A stretch of DNA of 64,000 nucleotides from Tanypteryx hageni (GCA_028673005.1 CM054114.1:13264516-13328515), one strand, 5' to 3'; positions 33,881 to 46,008 are shown, counted from the stretch's first letter. Notes: a model not told the origin generated them from the letters alone. Translations and numbers: made by a program.

Positions 33881-34077
33881 GATTTTTTTAAAAATGGAAT
33901 ACCACCAAGTAAAGACCAATACAAAGAAGTTTTTTAAGAACATCATTTAAAACCGCAAAACATAAATTGAATTCTATAAGTCAAAAGAAAAACCACGAAA
34001 TAAAATTTTTAAACTTTTGGATTGAATGTGATATCTCTTTTACGATTTCTGAGCCAACCGATTCCGCTCAGAGATTA

Positions 34078-34135
34078 ACAGAGAGAGAGAGAGAGAGAGA
34101 TAGATAGATAGAGAGAGAGACAAACAGAAAGAAAG
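34078..34135. repeat. GA / GATA microsatellite
   Basis: AGAGAGAGAG run with two TAGA interruptions. A second GA run lies at 34404-34440. The long minus-strand frame 34068-34787 that begins with Leu-Ser repeats is partly encoded by these runs and has no domain. Confidence 0.8.
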
Positions 34136-35250
34136 AGAGATGGTCGGTTTCGTATATCAAAAACTGAAAATGGCAACGTGATACATTTTCCCAAATCCGA
34201 AAAGCATAAGAACGTCGGTTTTTTTTGCGCGAAGAAAAGGTTTTTGCGCCCCATCGCGTCATCAAGCAACGTCTTTCCCGCAAAAAAGTTTTAACGGTTG
34301 AACCAATATATCTTTTGACCCGAACTGTATCAAATATCGTCAATTTTTCAAGGAAAAGGGTTCTTTTTCCTCCAACCGAGTCTCGCATTCGGTGGTAAAT
34401 CACGGAGAGAGAGAGAGAGAGAGGAAGAGAGGGAGGGAGAACGCGATGGGATGAAAGGGAAGAGGGGAAAGAGGCGGAAAACCTTTTATAAAAGAGCCGT
34501 GCTACACAAGGAAACCGGCATGGATATCCTCGGAAAGAAGGCGAAAAAGGGATTTTTTCATAAAACCTTGCGAAAACGTGAACCGCGGCAAGGGTGCGGA
34601 TTACCCTCTCACCATCCTCTTTTCTAGTCTTTCCCCTCCGCACCCCTTCGATGAAGGAGACCGCGCCCAAAGGAGCCTCACTCAAAGGGACCAACACCTG
34701 CCCCATTCCAAGGAACCAAGCTTCTGGAAGTGGGCGGGCACGGCTCTCGGCGGAGTTACTCACCCATTGCGAACACCCCATAGGCATTCCAGTCTCCCCA
34801 GTGCGTCACTCGGCTGTCCTCTTTCTCCCCTCCCAGCGAACCCTTCCTAGAATCCACTTCCCCTTTCTCAGTCTTCGGCGAACGATTTCCACTCGGGGAA
34901 ACTCCTCCCTCTCCCTCACTTTCCTCCCTCCTCTCGACTATGTTACCTTTTTATCGACTGTTACATTTTTATCGTCTAGTGTCTGCTATATTATATTGTT
35001 TATATTGATTCTCATTGTTTTATATAATGTACCTATTTTATATTATATAATTTCCTTCTTTCTTATAATATCCATGATCCAACCTCTATATTCATTGTAT
35101 ATATTTCATGTATTTTTCATCTTATTCAGTCTAAGTTAAGTATATATCTCGTTAATATCTTTACATGTATTTTTTATGGCGGTATACAACGACGCTGTAT
35201 ATACGAACTCTCCCACTGTACATACTCCTTTCTATTTAATGTTGTAGTAT
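34136..35250. other. non-coding DNA, no recognised gene
   Basis: The + frame 34594-35139 ends in a hydrophobic Ile/Leu/Tyr-rich stretch encoded by AT-rich DNA (34920-35130) and shows no family motif. I regard it as non-coding. Confidence 0.4.
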
Positions 35251-35545
35251 TGTATTGCCATATCTAGGGTTATCGCAGGTTTTTCACATCCCTCTTCTCA
35301 GTGAGTGTGTTCTTGCGTGAGTTTTACTAGGGAGGGCATGCCTGTTATTACCTAGGTTTTCCCCACAAACACAAATCTCTTTTCAATTTTATCTTTTTTT
35401 ACTTCGCACGATTTATATACTATTTTTGTAATGTGTATTGTAATATTTTATTTTTTCTAATAGTTATTTATTATATTGACGAAGGGTTTATGTGAGAATG
35501 AACTTTATGGCATAAATTTCGCCCAAATAAAGACGATTATCTATC
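35251..35545 (+). mobile_element. retroposon-like 3-prime end, family D (copy 2)
   Basis: Matches 11805-12128 block by block: CATATCTAGGG, TCGCAGGTTT, GTTTTACTAGG, TACCTAGGTTTTCCCC, ATTGACGAAGGG, ATAAATTTCGCCC and AAATAAAGACGATTATCTATC. It ends in CTCCCTCC-type repeats (35544-35620), as copy 1 does, so the simple CT-rich sequence is probably the tail or a preferred neighbour. Confidence 0.55.
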
Positions 35546-36225
35546 TCCCTCCCTCCCTCTCTCTTCCTCCCTCTCTTCCTTCCACCCTTCCCCTCTCCCT
35601 TCTTTTCACCTCGTTTGCAGCTTCTCTTCCCAACTTCCGCTGCAGGTTGCTGGGGAATGGCTTCGTTGCTTAGAGGATCTGTTGCGCCATGGAAATCCAA
35701 TCTGCGCCTTCATGCGCTTTCGGCGAAAGATATTTAATGCCGTTTCCGTTTCGTTAACTCCGTGATACGCGGCATATTCTGAAGTAATGTCGACGGAGTC
35801 TTCATAATGCAGCACATTTGCGTGAATCATCGTGACTGGCGATGATCTCAGCGCATATTCGCGTTGTTTCTACTGTTTTCAACCGACGCGCTTTGAGAGA
35901 AATAATCTACGACACTTTCCCGCGATACAATTAATTAATTTCCCTCATATCTGCGATCGCATGGCCAGAGTAATTATTAAATCTGCAATATCATTCTTTT
36001 TAGTGAATAAATAAGATTTTTATGAACCCAATTCAAACTTGTACACAGATAACAGATGGCGTAATCGCGAAGATTAATACGAGCCAAGGACATTAATGAA
36101 TTTGTTGTGTAACTTTCGAACGGATCCCAATTTTCGAAGGCGACAAAAGAATGCAATATTAACATCTTCGATCAGGTTGGTGGTCGCCACACTCTCCCCA
36201 GCACCACTCAAACTACAAACGTAGT
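35546..36225. other. CT-rich tail then non-coding DNA
   Basis: CT-rich to about 35620, then mixed sequence without a recognised gene. Frames at 35606-35830 and 35977-36165 lack motifs. Confidence 0.4.
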
Positions 36226-36690
36226 ATAGGGTATAGGGGAAAGAATTGTTTTCATGAAAAAAATCGATTTCGAGATTTCAACGGAAATACACGTTTTGAG
36301 GTTCACTGAATACGTTTTGACTATTTTCTCGATGATGTCTGTGTGTGTATGTGGTAATTTAATTTTCTACGACTTTTGTTCGAAACATTTTCCCATATAA
36401 TGCATTGTATAAGAGATATTTTTTTAAATATATTTTTTTATCTGCCACCACCATGCCACCTACCGGCGACTATAGTAAACACTACGTTTAGTTACGTCTT
36501 AGTAACGCTCCGTTTTATTTTCTTAATTGTTGGAGCTTCGGGGCCATAAATAATAACAGAAGACTACGGTATGAGTATGTCTGTTCTTTGTAAAATCTTA
36601 AAATGTTTCTCGCAGTTCATTAAAATATTTTTTACCATTAACATATTTAGAATTTTTGGAAATATTACAAGTATGGAGAAAGTCATGTGG
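36226..36690. repeat. hairpin-type repeat related to 46080-46320
   Basis: GTATAGGGGAAAGAATTGTTTTCATGA here corresponds, partly inversely, to the GAAAACAATACTTTCTC and TTTCCCCTATAC words near 46120-46300. Downstream CAACGGAAATACACGTTTTGAGG and the GTCTGTGTGTGTATGTG area correspond to the ACGTGTATTTCCAATG and ACACACAGACAGACC area of the other copy, read in reverse. TATGGAGAAAGT recurs at 36672. Class unknown. Confidence 0.45.
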
Positions 36691-36699
36691 TGGCCACAT

Positions 36700-37312
36700 C
36701 AGATTTTTAGACTACTTCCCAGAATGGAAATAGGCTTATAGTTTCCTCGTTTTGTATTGTTTTTTTGCACCAATAAACCGATTTTCATGAAACTTGGTGG
36801 AAATCTCCTGCTACTGGAGCCGAGCTCGCGAGGATAGTATATGTAGCGAATTTTGAAAGTCCCGGGTTCAATTCCAGGAGCTATCCTTCCCATTTGATTT
36901 ACATGGGAAACCTGAAACCCTTCGTGCAGGGTAATTTTCTCTTGCACATTAAAATATCTTTGAATTGTAATATCGGGGATTTGTATTATTCTCTGAGGAA
37001 AGGAATGGAAATTCTCATTTTTATCATAGAATTTTATTTATCGGTCGTATTTCTTCGCATTTCGCGTAAATACTGGCGTTTTTGCAGTTTTTATCACTCA
37101 TTGCGAGAGTGTTGCCATTGCAACGACTATTGTTGGGCTCGGATTCGGTATTGTCTAGTAAACACACGCGTTATTTGTGTCGCACAAATACGCTTGATCA
37201 ATTTAGTTTTCCGTTCGAATGCATTTGTTATATTTTATAACGCTAATTTATGAAATTTTGGAAAACAAAGAGCAAAATATCCGCGGTGATTTTAAAGTTA
37301 TTAAAGCTAATA
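36700..37312 (+). mobile_element. interspersed repeat family A, copy A2, left part
   Basis: Same block order as 21640-22312, including CCGATTTTCATGAAACTTGG, TCCTGCTACTGGAGCCGAG, AGTCCCGGGTTCAATTCC and TGTTGGGCTCGGATTCGGT. It stops at TA (37311-37312), where an 885-bp element is inserted, and resumes at 38198. The tRNA-like module (GGAGCCGAGCTCGCGAGG ... GGGTTCAATTCC) is preserved better than in A1. Confidence 0.65.
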
Positions 37313-38197
37313 AGGTAAGTCCGGAGAGTTGCCGCGCTTTTCGAAAATCTTCACCTAGCTTTCAAGTAATAATACTAAAATATTAAAGGTACACTCATTT
37401 ATTAGATTACAGTTTTGGTACCTAGTGTTGAAAAAATTTCGCAGCAATGTCAGCTGTAAATATGGAATAAACTAAGAAAAATTAACAACCTCTTCGCGGC
37501 GTCTCTCCCGAGGGCTGCGCAGTTTGGGTGACGTCAGTAAACTACCCCTTTGTTATGGTTCAAATCATTTATTTTTTATATTCATCAACCGAGTATAAAG
37601 TAAATAAGTAGAAAATTTATATGATGACGCCGCCCATAGGAAGCCTTACTGGCGACAGCTGGGGGAAGACTCGCCCTAAGGTCGAGTTTGGAGGACAATG
37701 CTCCTCCTCCTCGTGCCCACTTTCTATTTCATCGTGGTTTGCACACTACTGTTAGAGGGGATTTCCAATAATAAGAATACCGTCAAAGGCAATGAAAACC
37801 TTTGGAAAAGGTCGATATACGCGGCCTCTCTCCCTATACGGCCGGGAGAAATGCCGCATCCGGTTTTGAACTATTCAGAATGATAATATTTCAATAAAAT
37901 TCATAGCAATAAATAAGAAGATCCCTAATAACACCTACAAACCACCGAAAATTAAAGTTACTATCGAATTAAAAAACTACAGAAAAATTGAAATATGCGA
38001 GGTAAAACTTTTAGGGTAAAACTGTAAAGCCAGACACCTTTGAACGGAGAAATTTTTGCTATATACTACAGTAGAAATCAGTTCAAATCCTACAATTTCA
38101 ATAATTAATGATACCCAACTACTGTAAGAGAAACAGCTTGACATTAACGGTGGAAATATGTAATACTGAAAATACGGCATCTCTCCCGGACTTACCT
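37313..38197. mobile_element. 885-bp TIR transposon inserted into family A copy
   Basis: The left end is AGGTAAGTCCGGAGAGTTGC, the right end read inversely AGGTAAGTCCGGGAGAGATG, about 28 bp of imperfect inverted repeat continuing as TGCCG...TTTTC. TA flanks both sides (37311-37312 and 38198-38199), and joining the flanks restores the family A sequence seen at about 22229-22240. The TA target fits the IS630/Tc1/mariner or pogo type. An internal inverse copy of the sub-terminal words (GGCCGGGAGAAATGCCGC) lies at 37841-37860. There is no transposase frame, so the element is non-autonomous. Confidence 0.75.
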
Positions 38198-38284
38198 TAT
38201 ATGTAAGTATAAAATGAATGATTAAATGGAAAGTAAGCATCGTAAGTTCCGTTTGGATCATCTTGTTTCTAAAATAAAATCATC
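38198..38284 (+). mobile_element. family A, copy A2, right part
   Basis: TATGTAAGTATAAAATGAAT, then GGAAAGTAAGCATCGTAAGT and CGTTTGGATCATCTTGTTTC, matching the end of A1 at 22236-22310. Confidence 0.65.
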
Positions 38285-38717
38285 GTGTATATATTCGGTT
38301 TGTCTGTTCGTCCTTCCGGACAATATCTCTGGAATCCTTCAACTTGGAGGAAACAAAGTCATTTGGTAGGGCCGTCTATATTAGGGCTAGACAATGTCAG
38401 AATATGGTGGGTTTAGGATTATCTGGTGAAGAGTAATCTGTGTTTTTTTCCGACCTTTTTGTTACATTTCTACCTCATAATGAAAGCATGACATCGGTGC
38501 AGGTAAATTATAAATTTGATTTTTAAATAAGTCAAAATTAAGATATGAGCTCGAATCATAAACAGTAATATACTTGAAGACTGAGGGTCTCATTAAAAAA
38601 AAACGGAATTCAAACCTGTGTCGAATGAAAGTACACAATTGCTTTTATTCCATAAAAGAGGGAAAGGTTTCCGGTTTTTAATATGGCAACGAGTAAGGCT
38701 ATTAAAGGGAATTTATA
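38285..38717. other. non-coding DNA, no recognised feature
   Basis: A GTCTGTTCGTCC word at 38311 and the following block resemble the GTCTGTC-type tracts of family A. Nothing else. Confidence 0.35.
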
Positions 38718-38725
38718 GACTATTA

Positions 38726-39035
38726 CAGTGGTGCCCAAACTACGGCCCGCGAAGGGTTTTTGTGCGGCACGTGAAGCTATGGCGGAAAAGCAATTCGAAA
38801 AATTTAACGCACAAATTCATACATTTTAGAAAATTTTGATAGTAAAACTTTAAATATTGAAACGTTAGTCATGAAAATCTTATTAAGGTTTCATTTTCAC
38901 TTATCTGACACCTCAGAATATATAGAAAACTTCAGATTTAAACTCTAATCCGGGCCGCCGAAGAATTGGCAACCCCCACCAAGGGATTCGCAACCGCTGA
39001 TGTGAACAGCTATTAGATAAGTTTGGGCCCCACTG
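38726..39035. mobile_element. hAT MITE with perfect target duplication
   Basis: 310 bp. Termini CAGTGGTGCCCAAAC (left) and GTTTGGGCCCCACTG (right). The 8-bp target duplication GACTATTA is exact (38718-38725 and 39036-39043). The interior has ACGGCCCGCGAAGG near the left and CCGGGCCGCCGAAG near the right, as in the MITE at 54724-55064, so the two are related. No coding. Confidence 0.9.
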
Positions 39036-39043
39036 GACTATTA

Positions 39044-41335
39044 TATTATGAGGCCGACGATCTTAACCAAAGATATATTATGACGTCATAATCCTAAAAC
39101 ACAGAAAAAAGCGTTTCTCATGTTATTTGCCCTGCTATTCTTCCCTCCCTTGTTTCTCATACCTTGCGACATTAATTTCTACCGAAGGGAACCCATAAAG
39201 TTCCTCGGCAATCATTCCATTGCCTCTGCTTACGGGACAGGCTTGTAAACATCCCACTCTCGTCCCAATTGCCCCTCACCCTTCTCGGATCTGCCAATAC
39301 CGACGGTACGTTATTCTGGATATCCCTGCCCGTCAGACAGAATCATTCTTTCCTTTGGCTCACAGACCATATCTGCAGCGCAGAATCGAGGAATTTTGAG
39401 CATAACTTACTTCATAATGCATCCAATGGAGGGTAATGGAGACGCCCAAAGGGGGGGGCGATCGCACCCTCTCCCCCACCCTTGGATCCGCAACTATCCT
39501 CTCAACATGTGTGTTGCGTCTCATCGCCTCAATTTTAATTCCCTTTCTCTTCTATTACGTGTTCACCATCGGTTCGAAACAGTGCTCGAATTTGGCGAGA
39601 ACGTACGTGAACGCCGTTCAACTCGATACAAAATGAAGTCCATAGCGCTCCCGTTGTTTAACAAAATCAGATTAGAATGTTCCGATTGTTAAAATATTTC
39701 AAAAAGTCGCGGTCGCTCGTCAAGGATTTTAAATTGCACTTTGACGAATTTCAGTTCGTCCAAAATCAGAAGTAATCGCATTGTCCGAATATCTGAACCA
39801 ATGAAAATTTGCTGTACTCATGTGTCACTTGTGTTAGTCGCAGTTGCAGTATACAGTAGTTTACACGTTTTTTCCTAGCAAGCAAGTTTTGGTATATTAA
39901 TAGGTATATATATTAAATTTAAAAAAATCACATTCAGCAATTAATTTAATGTATGCAATGATGTGAAATAACGAATAAAACTCAAATAACTTTAACTTAT
40001 TCGTTAAAACATTCCAATTCGAGCGCTGGTCCCATGGAAACGCAATTCTTCCGCGACATTGCGTTCAAGATGAGCGATAAAAGTCAAAGGAGCGAAGACC
40101 GCGTTTTCGCCTGAGGTATTCAGACGCCTCTTTTGCTCCATTTAGCGACTTAATGATTTGAGGGGCTTTTCTGGAACGATGATGAAGGATACGACCCGCG
40201 CAGGGGCGGAGACCCTCCTGGGGGGGAACCAGGGTCGCTCCAGATGGCCGATAATTCACCGGGATATTAGGAAGGCCGAACGGAGAATTGACAATCGTCA
40301 GCCTTCATACGTCTTTCGAACTTTCATTTCCCCATCATAAATAAAAGAAAAGGAAAATGCATTTGGAAGCGGTTTGCACGAAATATGTCGGACCGACGCA
40401 AAAAGTCTTGATCCCACGTTGGAAATCTTGTTGCTAAAATTTTCATTTAAAAAATAATAGTTCGTGGCAGCGCAAGTACACTTCGTTGAGGGTAACTCAG
40501 GCTCTCTCAAGATGGCCGAATGCTTCGTCATCCACTTTGCCCGGAATAACTCGCACCATATTAAGGATAACGAATGCCTCGTCATCGCATCCGGCTGCGC
40601 AATCTCCATGAATGAAACGTTTTCGAGATTACATTATGTACAAATCTTCAGCCAAATTTTTTTAGGCCAAAACTTCATCCTTAAAAAGGTAAAATAAATG
40701 CGAATTTCTTAAGTCTCCTGGATAATTGTCATAGCTAACCGCAAACATTTTGTTCCGAATGAATCGATTGGATTGCGTCCATACTCAAAACACGAATTTT
40801 CTCTGGAAAATATCCCGAGGCGATTCGTCGATGCTCGTTGATTTTCTCAATTGTTATGTATCGTTAAGGACGTGGAATAAGGGAAAGAACGACGCAGAGA
40901 GAGAGAGAGAACAAGACTCCGTTATGGGCAATTGGAGAGCATTAGGCGGGAACGAAGGGGAGGGAAAAAAAAACAAATGAAGAGCAGACAGCTAATGGTA
41001 AAAAAAACGTCGCTCTCCCGTTTCCCCTGCCACAAAAATCGAACGCCGATCGCTCTATTTATTCCCTTTGCGACGACGGGGGTGTCGGTGGTTACTCAGT
41101 CATTGCATTCGTGTCGCGACATTTTTGATTGGGCGCCAATGAGACGCGAGTCATCGAGGGGAAAGGGTTCTTGGTCCGGACTGGGATATGACAATGTGCT
41201 ACTGCATTGTTTAACAGGAGAGGAAAGATGTACACAGCATGCATGCATGCATGAATGCGAGGAATTCTTTACGAATTATGCAATTATGTCAAAAAGATAA
41301 TGATTAATGGCTTAGTATAATGTCTAAGAACTGAT
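39044..41335. other. non-coding DNA, no recognised gene
   Basis: Overlapping frames at 39396-39692, 40298-40697 and 40932-41300 show no domain. A short GA microsatellite lies at about 40895-40911 and a GCATGCATGCATGCATGAATGC run at 41239-41260. Confidence 0.4.
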
Positions 41336-41339
41336 ATGC

Positions 41340-42262
41340 CGAAGAAGTATAGAATTTTTGATTCACCGATTTAATTCCTAATCGGGTGTAATTATTAAAA
41401 CAATCGACAGTCACATATAACTCCTCAGACGAATAATAGTAATACAAGTTTGAAAATGTGTACTCCATGTCGGAATACACAGTTTCCAAATACGCTCTTT
41501 GAGATCGACGAATTTTGGTACAATTCCCCAATACCAAATTTCATCAAAATACATCCTGCCGTTTCCGAATTTAAATGTACATTGTAAGCTACAAGTAGTT
41601 CTTCATGTAAAATACTCGTTATTGTAGTCCGATTTTAACCTAAATTAGAATCGGTCGACCAATTTTACTAAAACTTCCCAATACCAAACTTCATCAAAAT
41701 ACGCCTAACGGTTCCCGAGTTGAAACAGAAGTACCTTGCATGCTATATAGTTCGATTTTAACCAAAATTGGAATCGGCCGACAAATTTTAGTAAAACTGC
41801 CCAATACCAAATTTAATTACAATGTCCAGCGGTTCCCGAGTTGTAAAATTTTTAATTAATATTTTTTGGATTGAGCAAAAGAAGATCGAATATAGTACAA
41901 TACGTAAATTTTCGTTTCTTTAAATTTATCGTAAACCTTACTTTTCACGGGACAAATTATTTGACAAAAAAGTGTATTTAATTATTTTATTGAACTTTTG
42001 TTTGCTCAGATGAGTATTTAACGAGATGCTTGCGAAATACGTTGTAAAATACATGTAGGTCTTTATGTAAAGTGGTCGTTATTATGGTCCGATTTTAACC
42101 AAAACTGAAATCAGTTGATAGATTTTAGCAAAACTCGCAAATACCAAATTTCATCGAAGTACGTTTAGCGGTTCCAGAGTTTAAACATGCGGACGGACGG
42201 ACGGAAACGACCTCCCCTATATGCGTTCACTTTGTGCGCTTCGTGCAAAGAACGCATAATAA
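41340..42262 (-). repeat. family E repeat, minus-strand copy with hairpin end
   Basis: Reverse-orientation relatives of the 154-bp units at 48367-48838: CCCAATACCAAATTTCATC, TACGTTTAGCGGTTCC-type and GTCCGATTTTAACCAAAA words recur at about 41530-41640, 41670-41770, 41800-41840 and 42090-42180. The spacing is uneven, so units have been lost or interrupted. The right end has GCGGACGGACGGACGG, CCTCCCCTATATGCGTTC and a hairpin with TGCGTTC / GAACGCA arms, the same end as at 48292-48360 inverted. Confidence 0.6.
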
Positions 42263-42814
42263 TCTTTATATTCACGTTCATTCCTTTGTCGTAAATTACC
42301 CATTTCTTTTCACTTACAAACGCCGTGTATACGTAATGAAAACAGACGTACTAACTACGTTCATTTCTTCGTCGTAGATAATCCATTTCTCTCCAATTAC
42401 CAAATGTTGCTTGTAAACGAAAGAAAAATTAGCTAGGTATTTACAGTAGATATTTTATACTTCAGTTGCTACGAACATTGTTTTCGTTGACAAAAAACGA
42501 GAAATAATTTTCTAATTTCAAAGTGATTTAAGACTTTCTCGTTTGATTTTCTTGAAATCGGCTGCTCCTTCAATAAAAATGTACCGAACAAAACAGATGC
42601 TATTTGACTACGAGTAGTTCTACAAATTTAGTTTGAAGATTTTTTGTTATAGGTGATATTTTACGAGATATAAAGAAAAGTTAATTTTTTGTCATCGGTT
42701 AAGTGGCACTCCCGATTAGGGTACGTGAACCGTTTATATCATTTTCTTAATTTCTTTGCCCTTCTGTCCTACGTATCAAATTTGATGCACATCCACCCAG
42801 TAGTTACGCAGATG
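42263..42814. repeat. degenerate local repeats
   Basis: GTTCATTCCTTTGTCGTAAAT (about 42279) recurs as GTTCATTTCTTCGTCGTAGAT (about 42359), an 80-bp local duplication. The remainder is AT-rich and shows nothing. Confidence 0.4.
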
Positions 42815-42890
42815 AAACATGCGGACGGACGGACACGACGGGACCATAAGGCGTTCTTTGTTTACTTTTTGTAAAGAACGCCTAAAAATT
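42815..42890. repeat. second hairpin-ended family E terminus
   Basis: GCGGACGGACGGACACGACG followed by GGCGTTCTTTGTTTAC and GTAAAGAACGCC, a hairpin of the same design as 42230-42262 but with different bases (GGCGTTCTTT / AAAGAACGCC). It shows that more than one subfamily shares this architecture. Confidence 0.55.
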
Positions 42891-44925
42891 TAAGCAGAGT
42901 GAAAAAGAGAGAGAGTGAGAGGGAAGGTGGAAAGAGAGGACGCGAGGGACTGAAAAAAGAAGCAAAATATATGACAGTAGAAATAGGGCCAAATAAGGAG
43001 GGAGAGAAAGGTGCCGAGAAAAGCAAGAAGAAAAAATACCTTTATAGACGTGGTAGAGGCTAAACAATCTCTCCTTTCACCTAATCTTTTTACATTTTGT
43101 TTGCTTTTGCGGTGTGATTCGCACCATTAAATTCACTATAATAATGGTCAAATGGTTACAAAACTTGACGACATTTGGAGTAATAAAATAAAACATATTT
43201 AGTTCACAAATATTGTGAACATTTTGAAAAATCTACAAGATGATCACAGAATTAAATTTATAACAATAATATTGATTTCAGAAGTAAAAAAGTGAAAATA
43301 TTTTTATAAATAACATTTATATAGATAATTAATTTATATGCATTAACGTAATGTTATTTTTAATAACTTACGTTACTATAATGGAGCAATCGTGAGTTTG
43401 TCTGCCCAGATTCTGACTGATTGTCGAGAAGCGACAGCCCTGCCTCTGGCGATAAGGAATCATAATTTTAAAATAAAACTTACGGCGAACATTATCGTGT
43501 AACCACAGTTATACTCAGAATCAATCGCAACTTAAATTATTTTTATTTTATCTCAAGTAAATATAAACGTTTAGGTTGCATTGGAAGTGCCAATCAACGA
43601 ATAACAGTGAAAGAAAACGTAAGTATTGTTGCCAATAAACTGAAATGAAGCTAACCATTTATTTTGCACGTAAAATAAATAATTATGTTAACTAAGTCAG
43701 ATACAGATATTTTAATTGATGAATATTTTAAGGACTTTGAGGACATTTTATGTGAAAGATGCGTGTCTTTAATCTTGAACTAAAAAGAGAAAAAAATATT
43801 TAAATTTATTTTATGAAATCACGTTTGGGATCCACTAAAAATAAATAAATCGCTATTTCTATTCTGAGGCAAAGGTAGATCCCACCCTATTAAAACTACA
43901 ATAGAATAGTTCAACCATTAAAATAATCTTTTCATAATTGCCTCCACAGTTCACTGGATATTCCTAGTTCACTGATATATTTCGTAGAATTCACGAAGAA
44001 GCATCCCGAAGAAATATTCAAATCTCTCTATAGAAATACAAATGAATAGTTAACGATGGCTGGCCAACATAAAACAATTTTTCTAAATACAATTATTGCA
44101 TCAAATATCATTGATACGAAAATATTTAATAACATAGTCTTTTAATAAGTACATCCACAGTTCACTGAATAATATTTCCTAGGACTTACAAAGTAGAATT
44201 CCGACGAAATATTCAAATCCATGAGAACTGCCAAAAATAAGTTGCTAAAACAAAATCAGACCTCAAACTCACCAACAGATGGCAGATAATATGTTTCATT
44301 TACATTAATATGAAAAAGAGAATTAAATTTTAGTATATGAGTGTTTTGCATTGAAATACATGTGTCTTGGATAATTTTTTAAAATTATTTTTTTTACACA
44401 TATCGTATCGGAAGCTCAATTCGTTTATATTTTAATTTAATATTAAAAGAAGGCTTTCAAAAAATATTCCACTTAGTTGCAACTATAATTATATAACTTT
44501 CATCAAATTTATTAACGACTTTGTTTGATGGTTAGCACGTTTACCACCCTTTTGGTTTGAATGCTTTGTTTCTTTCACTCTTTAAATTATCTTAAGATTA
44601 AGTTATCGACACAAAACTTACGCTAAAACACGCCAAAATGAATGAGGATTCTTATTCTTACCGTCGAATACTCAATCTCATGCGAATTTTCTCATATTTT
44701 GAATTTACACTCGAGTTTTGGTAATTTTTTTTAACATTTCAATGCTAAAATTCCATTGTTACGGATATTGTTTTCCTTGGTAATTTCAGTATATATGCAC
44801 TTATATAAAGTCTTAAAGATAAAAAATATGATTAAAACTTGCTCGAAATGACCGAAGATATGAATTAAATGCAAATAAATCGACCGCAGTATTCATGTTA
44901 TTACTTTCTCTATATACGACGTACT
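42891..44925. other. AT-rich non-coding DNA
   Basis: About 2 kb of strongly AT-rich sequence with no gene. Two loosely parallel passages occur: TCCACAGTTCACTGGATATT (43944) and TCCACAGTTCACTGAATAAT (44155), each followed by CCTAG and a GAAATATTCAAATC word, a roughly 210-bp duplication. Confidence 0.45.
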
Positions 44926-44985
44926 GTACTGTCTTGTATTGTACTGTACTGTACTGTAGATGTAGATGTAGATGTACTACGTACG
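44926..44985. repeat. GTACT and GATGTA microsatellites
   Basis: Tandem GTACT/TGTACTGTAC copies with one TCTTGTATT interruption, then three GATGTA units, then TACTACGTACGTA. Confidence 0.75.
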
Positions 44986-45101
44986 TAAGTATCTAAATCC
45001 AATAGGTACATGGTAGGAACGAGGAAACAGCGAGCAAAGGAGAGTGGTGATGGCGAGCGTTAGCGAGCAGGGGGCTTGCGCCCTAGTACATATATATATA
45101 T

Positions 45102-45850
45102 ATCCAGATCCCATTTCCCAGACCACCGATGCTCTCCTTCCGCCGTCCCCCTAATCTGGCAAATATTCTATGGAAGAAAGAACCCCCAGCACCCACGCCT
45201 TTACACCCTGCCGGATCTTACCCCTGCGGTAGACCCCGATGTCTAACATGCCCAATAAACCCCCCCTGCAACTCCTTCTCCAGTCCCACAACCAACATCA
45301 CCTACCCCATAACTTCCACCACCAACTGCACCACCCGCAATATCATTTACCTCCTGAGATGCATCCAATGTCCCGCCTTTTATGTTGGCCTCACCAGCAA
45401 TCCCCTCAACATCCGCATGAATGGCCACCGCAACAGCGTCATTCTCAAACGACCGCTGCCGGTGGCCGTTCATGCGAACAAACATAATTTAAAGTTCAAC
45501 AACTGCTTCACAGTGAGAGTCATTCGCGCTCTCCCCGACAATGCTTCGGCTCCCCAACTCCGTCAGTGGGAGCTTTCGCATATCCATCTCCTAAACTCCT
45601 TCACTCCCCCAGGCCTCAACCTTCGATAGCTTTTCACACCCTTTCTGTCTTCTTCCAACACCCTACCCATCCCCAACCCCCTCCGTTTCCTCCAATCGAC
45701 CTTTCCGCACTACCCTTCCACCCCCATGCCTCCACCCAGTGTCACCGCCATCAGTTCTCTCTCTGTAGCTGAAGAAGGAGTAGTTCCGAAAGCTTTACGT
45801 TTGTGATGTTTCTGTGTTTTTGTGTTATTTTACGTGTGTCGCTTCGACAT
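45102..45850 (+). mobile_element. Penelope-like element, 5-prime truncated
   Basis: Contains the C-terminal endonuclease of a Penelope-like element and its 3-prime UTR. It starts abruptly after a short TATATA run at 45090-45101, so the reverse transcriptase part is absent. CTGAAGAAGGAGTAGTTCCG at 45769-45788 is the CTGAAGA...CGAAA-type motif usual in Penelope 3-prime regions. The right boundary is somewhere between 45850 and 45960. Confidence 0.7.
45129..45629 (+). pseudogene. Penelope-like GIY-YIG endonuclease domain, truncated
   Basis: A 166-residue open frame; the ATG at 45129 is only the first Met after the truncation. It opens with RRPPNLANIL, the linker before the endonuclease in Penelope-like proteins. 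Cys33-x4-Cys38-x2-Cys41 and Cys78-x2-Cys81 are the Cys pairs typical of these proteins. The GIY-YIG core is IIYLLRC (72-78) and FYVGLT (84-89); the catalytic Arg is probably Arg96 and the metal-binding Glu probably Glu148 (QWELSHIHLLNS). No stop interrupts the domain. Known role: DNA nicking for insertion of the retroelement. Without its reverse transcriptase it is a dead fragment, but all motif residues are kept. Overlapping frames on both strands are shadows. Confidence 0.75.
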
Positions 45851-45966
45851 CCCCGGGGCCTCGCCAACCTGAAGTCGTCTGATTGGTGAGTGCTCATTGG
45901 GTTTCCTCATCCCAACACCTTGTTGACATCCATATATTCATTTTACCTTTCCTTTTCCGTAAGTTG

Positions 45967-45967
<1 letters not shown>

Positions 45968-46008
<41 letters not shown>

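Noticed and set aside
34068..34787. 239-residue minus-strand open frame
   Set aside because: Its end is encoded by a GA microsatellite, no family motif is visible, and other frames overlap it.
34594..35139. 181-residue + frame with a hydrophobic C-terminal part, possible membrane protein
   Set aside because: The hydrophobic stretch is produced by AT-rich DNA (Ile/Tyr/Leu/Phe) and there is no motif or conserved start context.
45261..45485. Overlapping + and minus frames inside the Penelope endonuclease
   Set aside because: His/Gln/Pro-rich and Gly/Val-rich shadow frames of the GIY-YIG coding sequence.
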